Positions 4,546 through 7,673 of a stretch of 7,673 nt of DNA are shown here, piece after piece. The stretch spans positions 1-7,673 of the forward strand of contig DATIER010000029.1 of assembly GCA_035455605.1 (NCBI GenBank), in the 5' to 3' direction. This stretch comes from AC-32 sp035455605 (GTDB taxonomy: Bacteria; Actinomycetota; Thermoleophilia; Gaiellales; Gaiellaceae). Each line of letters begins with the position of its first letter. Positions within the stretch are counted from its first letter, which is position 1. The notes beneath the pieces were generated by a model. The model was not told where the DNA came from. It saw only the letters and a program-made list of their open reading frames with translations, and searched no databases. The translations under genes and the position numbers were made by a program.

Positions 4546-6585
4546 CTAGCCGCCGACGAGCGAGCCGTAGGCGACGCCGTCGACGACGCGCTCGACCCGC
4601 ACCTTCGTCGTCTTGCCGACCTGCTTCGCCGCGTCGGCGACGATTACGGTCAGGCCGTCGAGCTTGCCGACGCCCGCGTGGACGTCGAAGCGGCCGACCT
4701 CGCCGAGCTTCAGCTGCACCGTCTTGCCCTCATGCGCCGGCGCCTCCGGCTGCAGGCTCTCGAGCGTGCCCTTGCCGAGCACCTCGAAGTGGTCGACCGG
4801 CTTGCCTTCGCGCGCCTCGATCAGGACGCGCCGCCTGGTCTCCTCCTCGATCGCCTGCAACCGCGAGGCGGCCGGGCCGATCAGCGTCGAGGCGACCTTG
4901 GCCTCGAGCTCGACCTTGAACGCCTTCGTGCGCGGCGCGCTCGCGGCGAGCGCGCGCAGGCGCCGTTCGGCGTCCACGGCGGCCGAGGCCTCCGAGAGCA
5001 CGACGCCGTCGCCGCCGCAGACGGTGCACTTGCGCGTCAGGATCTCGCGCGGCCCGTCGGTCACGTTCTGGCGCGTCATCTCGACGAGGCCGAGCGGCGA
5101 GATCTCGACCACGTACGTCTTCGTCCGGTCGCGCTCGAGCTCGGTCTTCAGCGCCTCCTCGACGGTCGCGCGGTTCTTCGGATTCGCCATGTCGATGAAG
5201 TCGATGACGATGATCCCGCCGATGTCGCGCAGCCGCAGCTGGCGCACGACCTCCTTGACCGCCTCGAGGTTGTTTTTCGTGATCGTGTCCTCGAGCCGGC
5301 CGCCCGACGACTTGCCCCGGGAGCCGACGAACCGGCCCGTGTTCACGTCGATCACCGTGAACGCCTCGGCGTAGTCGAAGACGAGGTAGCCCCCCGACGG
5401 CAGGTCGACGCGGCGCGAGAGCGTCGAGCGGATCTCGGCGTCCACGCCCGAGCTCTCCATCAGCGGCGTCTTCTCGCGGTAGCGCACGACGCGGTCGGCC
5501 ATGTGCGGCGAGGTCTTCTTCAGGTAGCCGACGACGCGCTTGTAGGTGCGCTCGTGGTCGACGACCGCCTGCTCGAAGTCGTCCGTGAAGAGGTCGCGGA
5601 TCACGCGCAGCGGCAGCTCGGCCTCCTGGTAGACGAGCGACGGCGCCTTCGCGCTCTTCGCACGCGCCTCGATCTGCTTCCAGAGACGCTGCAGGAAGAC
5701 GAGGTCGCGCTCGATGTCCTCGGCCGAGGCGCCCTCGGCGGCGGTGCGGATGATCACGCCGCCCTTCTTCACCTCCAGCTTCTTGAGGATGTCCCGCAGG
5801 CGCACGCGCTCCTCGTCCTCGAGCCGGCGCGAGACGCCGAGCCCCTCGCCGTGCGGGACGAAGACGACGAAGCGGCCGGGGAGCGAGATCTCGGTCGTCA
5901 GACGCGCGCCCTTCGACTTCATCGGGTCCTTGACCGCCTGGACGAGCACCTCCTGGCCGCGGCTGAGCAGATCCTGGATCTTGCGACCCCGCGAGCGGCC
6001 CTCGAGCTCCGGCGCGATCACCTCGTCCACGTAGAGGAAGCCGTTCTTCTCGAGGCCGATCTCGATGAACGCGGCCTCCATCCCCGGCAGGACGTTGTCG
6101 ACGACGCCCTTGTAGATGTTCCCCGCGATCGAGCGGCGCTCCGGCCGCTCGAGGTACGCCTCGGCCACCTGCTCGTCCTCCAGGACGGCGACGCGCTGCT
6201 CGCTGACGTCGACGGAGATGAGCAGCTCGCGCTTCGCGGGCGGAAGCGGTGGGCGGCGGGGAGCCGTGCGCCGGCGCGGCGTGCGCTGCTTGCTGCGCTG
6301 CGAGGGGCGACGCTCCGGGCGCGACTCGTCCTTCTTCGGCTTCGCCTCTTCCTTCGCCTTCGGCCTGGGCTTCGGCTCGGCGTCCGGCTGGGCCGCCGCG
6401 GTCGAGCCGCTGCGCTTGCGCCCACGCCCTCCGCGGCTACCGCGGCGGCGCTTCTTCTTCGCAGGATCGGTTGTGCCCGCGTCGGCGGGCTCGGGGGTTA
6501 CGGTCTCGGTAGGTGCGGGTGGCGCGACCTCGATGCGGGCGCGCTCGTCAGTAGACGGCTTCTGCCGCCTGAACCATCGAAGCAA
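4546..6585 (-). CDS. rne: Ribonuclease E/G family endoribonuclease
   Basis: RNase E/G cuts single-stranded AU-rich RNA, preferring 5'-monophosphate ends, and acts in mRNA decay and rRNA/tRNA maturation. The 679-aa product has a disordered N-terminal region (1 to about 118) with a basic RGG-type box at 43-54, then an S1 domain (about 152-240, SIAGNIYKGVVDNVLPGMEA). The catalytic DNase I-like part has D413 in VIDVNTGRFVG and D462 in IVIDFIDM, the two metal-binding aspartates of the family. The zinc-link cysteines are C520 and C523 (RKCTVCGG). A TRAM-like C-terminal segment covers about 622-676. The start is TTG at 6583-6585, chosen because AAAAGGAGA lies 6 bases upstream and no ATG is in frame nearby. 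The gene ends at TAG, but coding sequence continues in frame beyond it. An N-terminal extension plus a scaffold tail is typical of actinobacterial RNase E. Confidence 0.96.
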   Translation of the reverse strand: MLRWFRRQKPSTDERARIEVAPPAPTETVTPEPADAGTTDPAKKKRRRGSRGGRGRKRSGSTAAAQPDAEPKPRPKAKEEAKPKKDESRPERRPSQRSKQRTPRRRTAPRRPPLPPAKRELLISVDVSEQRVAVLEDEQVAEAYLERPERRSIAGNIYKGVVDNVLPGMEAAFIEIGLEKNGFLYVDEVIAPELEGRSRGRKIQDLLSRGQEVLVQAVKDPMKSKGARLTTEISLPGRFVVFVPHGEGLGVSRRLEDEERVRLRDILKKLEVKKGGVIIRTAAEGASAEDIERDLVFLQRLWKQIEARAKSAKAPSLVYQEAELPLRVIRDLFTDDFEQAVVDHERTYKRVVGYLKKTSPHMADRVVRYREKTPLMESSGVDAEIRSTLSRRVDLPSGGYLVFDYAEAFTVIDVNTGRFVGSRGKSSGGRLEDTITKNNLEAVKEVVRQLRLRDIGGIIVIDFIDMANPKNRATVEEALKTELERDRTKTYVVEISPLGLVEMTRQNVTDGPREILTRKCTVCGGDGVVLSEASAAVDAERRLRALAASAPRTKAFKVELEAKVASTLIGPAASRLQAIEEETRRRVLIEAREGKPVDHFEVLGKGTLESLQPEAPAHEGKTVQLKLGEVGRFDVHAGVGKLDGLTVIVADAAKQVGKTTKVRVERVVDGVAYGSLVGG

Positions 6586-6591
6586 GTGGAA

Positions 6592-6600
6592 TCTCCTTTT
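6592..6600 (-). promoter_or_regulatory. Ribosome binding site fixing the TTG start of rne
   Basis: AAAAGGAGA on the minus strand is a near-perfect Shine-Dalgarno, 6 bases before TTG at 6583-6585. It is among the strongest in the window and decides the start in favour of TTG. Confidence 0.85.
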
Positions 6601-6603
6601 CGG

Positions 6604-6650
6604 TTGCGCGCGCTGCCGTCACCCCGAACCGGGTGGAGCGCGCGCTGCAA
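6604..6650 (-). promoter_or_regulatory. Strong hairpin in the rne 5' leader
   Basis: GCGCGCGCT at 6606-6614 pairs perfectly with AGCGCGCGC at 6637-6645 (plus-strand letters). Inside it CACCC (6620-6624) pairs with GGGTG (6631-6635) around a 6-base loop. An alternative outer register pairs TTGC with GCAA at the ends. The element stops 3 bases before the Shine-Dalgarno sequence, so it would sit in the 5' untranslated region. RNase E is known in enterobacteria to regulate itself through leader hairpins; the same role here is inference. Confidence 0.55.
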
Positions 6651-6725
6651 TGTCAAACCGTTCGGCATGGCCGTGCTCACAGGCTAGCAGCGCCGTTCGC
6701 TGTCGCCGCCTCGCAGCGCCGGAAC

Positions 6726-6739
6726 CACCCTTTCGGGTG
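6726..6739 (-). terminator. Small hairpin after the 66-aa gene
   Basis: CACCC and GGGTG enclose GAAA on the minus strand, a 5-bp stem closed by a stable GNRA tetraloop, starting 5 bases after the stop of the 66-aa gene. No U-tract follows, so it is a weak terminator candidate or an mRNA 3'-end stabiliser. Confidence 0.3.
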
Positions 6740-6744
6740 AGCGC

Positions 6745-6945
6745 CTAGGCCGCTTCTGCGGCCGGCTTGAGCTTGGCGCGCTTGGTGCGGACGGCGCGCA
6801 GCCGCTGGCTGAGGCGCGCCCACGCCCACGGCTCGAGCTCGCGGTAGCGCGGTTCCGTCTGACCCCGCGTTGCCTCGAGGTACTCGAACCAGGCGTCGGC
6901 CTCCTCGATCAGCAGCAGCTCCTCGGCTTCACGTCTCGGTCCCAT
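6745..6945 (-). CDS. Small protein of unknown function (66 aa)
   Basis: I cannot assign a family. The 66-aa product reads MGPRREAEELLLIEEADAWF at its start, continues with aromatic and acidic residues (FEYLEATRGQTEPRYRELEP, 20-39), and ends in a strongly basic helix-like tail (RLSQRLRAVRTKRAKLKPA). No signal peptide or membrane segment is visible; it looks like a small cytosolic helical protein, the tail possibly binding nucleic acid. The ATG at 6943-6945 is chosen because the open frame further upstream (to 7095) runs through the palindromic hairpins and looks non-coding. There is no Shine-Dalgarno, but TACGAT lies seven bases ahead, so the transcript may be leaderless. It precedes rne on the same strand by 159 bp. 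Confidence 0.7.
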   Translation of the reverse strand: MGPRREAEELLLIEEADAWFEYLEATRGQTEPRYRELEPWAWARLSQRLRAVRTKRAKLKPAAEAA

Positions 6946-6951
6946 GGCGGG

Positions 6952-6957
6952 ATCGTA
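6952..6957 (-). promoter_or_regulatory. Candidate -10 element, leaderless 66-aa gene
   Basis: TACGAT on the minus strand ends six bases before the ATG at 6945, so transcription could begin at the start codon itself. Leaderless mRNAs are common in Actinomycetota. No convincing -35 hexamer is found 16-18 bp upstream. Confidence 0.3.
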
Positions 6958-6980
6958 GGACCGCCTCCGGACGGACGGTA

Positions 6981-7007
6981 CACGGGGGAAACCCGGTTTC
7001 CCCCGTG
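6981..7007. repeat. 27-bp near-perfect palindrome
   Basis: CACGGGGGAAACC and GGTTTCCCCCGTG form a 13-bp perfect inverted repeat around one central base. It would fold into a very stable hairpin on either strand. No T-tract follows on either side, and no gene end lies beside it, so it is not an ordinary terminator. It could be a dispersed palindromic element, a protein-binding site or part of a structured RNA. Confidence 0.85.
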
Positions 7008-7069
7008 AGCCCCCTCGCTGAGTTGACGCGCGTCCCGCGCAGTTGAGGCTCCGGCGGGCACAGCCCGCC
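6981..7069. other. Array of three perfect hairpins, possible structured RNA
   Basis: Three stems follow one another in 89 bp: the 13-bp palindrome at 6981-7007; GCGCG/CGCGC around TCC at 7028-7040, flanked by AGTTGA direct repeats at 7021-7026 and 7041-7046; and GGCGGGC/GCCCGCC around ACA at 7053-7069. Such density in a non-coding gap suggests a small RNA or a long leader. The strand cannot be decided and no known RNA family is recognised. Confidence 0.4.
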
Positions 7070-7294
7070 TCCGCCGAGGAACATGAAGCTCGCATGGGCC
7101 AGCGTGCGGGAATGACGCCTGAGCCTCCGGTGACGTTGCGTGCGCCGGACGGCTCTGCGTAGTTCCAGGCAGCGCGCTTGCGAATGCGCCCCGATGTGCG
7201 CGCTAAGCACCGTTAGGAGCATCGGATCGAGCTTTCTCGTAGTGCGTGAACTCGCGACGCGTGTTGCGCGAGATGTCGACTGAGGAGGTTGCAG

Positions 7295-7673
7295 ATGAAG
7301 ACGGCACGCACACCCGAGGCGGATGCCAGCGGCATCACGCGTGTGGGTTCTCGCTCGGGTCGGGTCTATGAGACTCCGGCCGGGCCGTTTGCCACCGACG
7401 ACGGATTCATCTCGCGTTCCCCGATGGCCGCTGACAAGACGACGGCGCGGAAATCTGCGATCTGGGTCGGCGTCTTGTGGATCATGGCGACCGTGTTCCC
7501 GGCATCGAGCATGGTGGCCTGGAGTGCTCTGGACGGCGGTGAGGGGATCCTCGCCAACGCCGCGACGCACAAGAACCAGTTGATCACGTGGGTGCTGCTG
7601 AACCTGGTGGGGGCAGTCGCCGCCGCCGGTGTGGCGTTCATGTTCTACCCGATCTTGAATCGGGCAGCCGATA
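7295..7673 (+). CDS. DUF4386-like membrane protein, 3' end outside window
   Basis: An open frame of 126 codons runs from the ATG at 7295 to the window edge without a stop. AGGAGG lies 6 bases upstream, so the start is well supported. Residues 1-53 are hydrophilic. Residues 55-79 (AIWVGVLWIMATVFPASSMV and on) and 96-121 (LITWVLLNLVGAVAAAGVAF and on) are membrane segments. Between and after them, the HKNQLITWVLLNL and FMFYPILNR pattern resembles the DUF4386 family of integral membrane proteins, whose function is unknown. The hydrophilic start is longer than I expect for that family; M44 (7424) is an alternative start but lacks a Shine-Dalgarno. Codons ending in A or T (GGT, TCT, TTT, AAA) are clearly commoner than in the operon genes, so the gene may be accessory. 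Confidence 0.65.
   Translation, partial: MKTARTPEADASGITRVGSRSGRVYETPAGPFATDDGFISRSPMAADKTTARKSAIWVGVLWIMATVFPASSMVAWSALDGGEGILANAATHKNQLITWVLLNLVGAVAAAGVAFMFYPILNRAAD

Larger units (their letters stand above)
6946..7294. other. Divergent intergenic region, 349 bp
   Basis: This lies between the 66-aa gene and the rightward DUF4386-like gene. The left part (6981-7069) holds three perfect hairpins in a row. The right part has weaker inverted repeats: CCGATG at 7191-7196 against CATCGG at 7220-7225, and CTCGCG at 7251-7256 against CGCGAG at 7267-7272. It ends in a strong Shine-Dalgarno, AGGAGG (7283-7288). Reading frames across it are short or overlap the hairpins, and I see no credible gene or clear promoter for the rightward gene. 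Confidence 0.6.

Noticed and set aside
4546..4548. Genome-wide reassignment of TAG to an amino acid
   Set aside because: At least three other genes here (rsfS, rplU and the 66-aa gene) end in TAG at the position expected for their products.
6651..6656. Perfect TTGACA on the minus strand upstream of rne as a -35 element
   Set aside because: At 16-19 bp downstream the sequence is GC-only (CCCGGT region), with no plausible -10 hexamer.
4207..6687. An 826-codon open frame on the plus strand opposite rne
   Set aside because: It is antisense to a clear RNase E/G gene. Its product is rich in Leu/Arg/Ala/Asp in the pattern produced by GC-rich codon bias, with no family motif.
6981..7007. Calling the palindrome a standard rho-independent terminator
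   Set aside because: It lies between divergent genes with no gene ending next to it, and no run of T follows on either strand.
6946..7095. Extending the 66-aa gene upstream to an ATG at 7095
   Set aside because: The extra 50 codons are made of the palindromes and hairpin stems and are Arg/Ser/Gly-rich, as expected for non-coding structured DNA.
1..7673. CRISPR array, insertion sequence, prophage or defence genes
   Set aside because: No regularly spaced repeats, transposase or integrase motifs, or nuclease/helicase defence domains are visible; the content is mostly core housekeeping genes.

Overview
The window is very GC-rich with strongly G/C-ending codons. Its core gene order (RNase E/G, then bL21, bL27, Obg, NadD and RsfS, all on the minus strand) is the arrangement seen in Actinomycetota. 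The acidic/basic tails flanking the RNase E core and the long C-terminal tail on bL21 also fit that phylum. Thermoleophilia is my best guess at class level, but it is an impression and not proven by the sequence.

Layout from right to left, in the direction of most transcription. At the right edge a plus-strand gene for a DUF4386-like membrane protein runs off the window. To its left is a 349-bp divergent intergenic region holding three back-to-back perfect hairpins. Next, on the minus strand, come a 66-aa protein of unknown function (6745-6945), a 159-bp gap with a strong leader hairpin, and an Rne/Rng-family ribonuclease (4546-6585) starting at TTG behind a clear Shine-Dalgarno sequence. Its reading frame ends at an amber codon but continues in the same frame for 183 more codons that look like the missing C-terminal scaffold. 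A plus-strand multi-pass membrane protein of unknown function with a His-rich motif (3085-4023) sits between the RNase gene and the ribosomal genes, convergent with the first and divergent from the second.

The left half is a compact minus-strand operon: rplU-rpmA-obg-nadD-rsfS, followed 18 bp later by a tRNA-Ala(GGC). The stop of rplU abuts the start of rpmA, rpmA and obg are 8 bp apart, obg and nadD overlap in GTGA, and nadD and rsfS overlap in CTGA. The last overlap makes CTG the likely rsfS start. The theme is ribosome production and RNA turnover: two large-subunit proteins, the 50S-assembly GTPase Obg, the subunit-joining inhibitor RsfS, an RNA-decay endonuclease and a tRNA. NadD (NAD synthesis) is the usual metabolic passenger.

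I see no mobile element, CRISPR array or defence island. The most interesting items are the in-frame amber codon splitting RNase E from its tail, the hairpin array at 6981-7069, the CTG start of rsfS and the unknown His-rich membrane protein.
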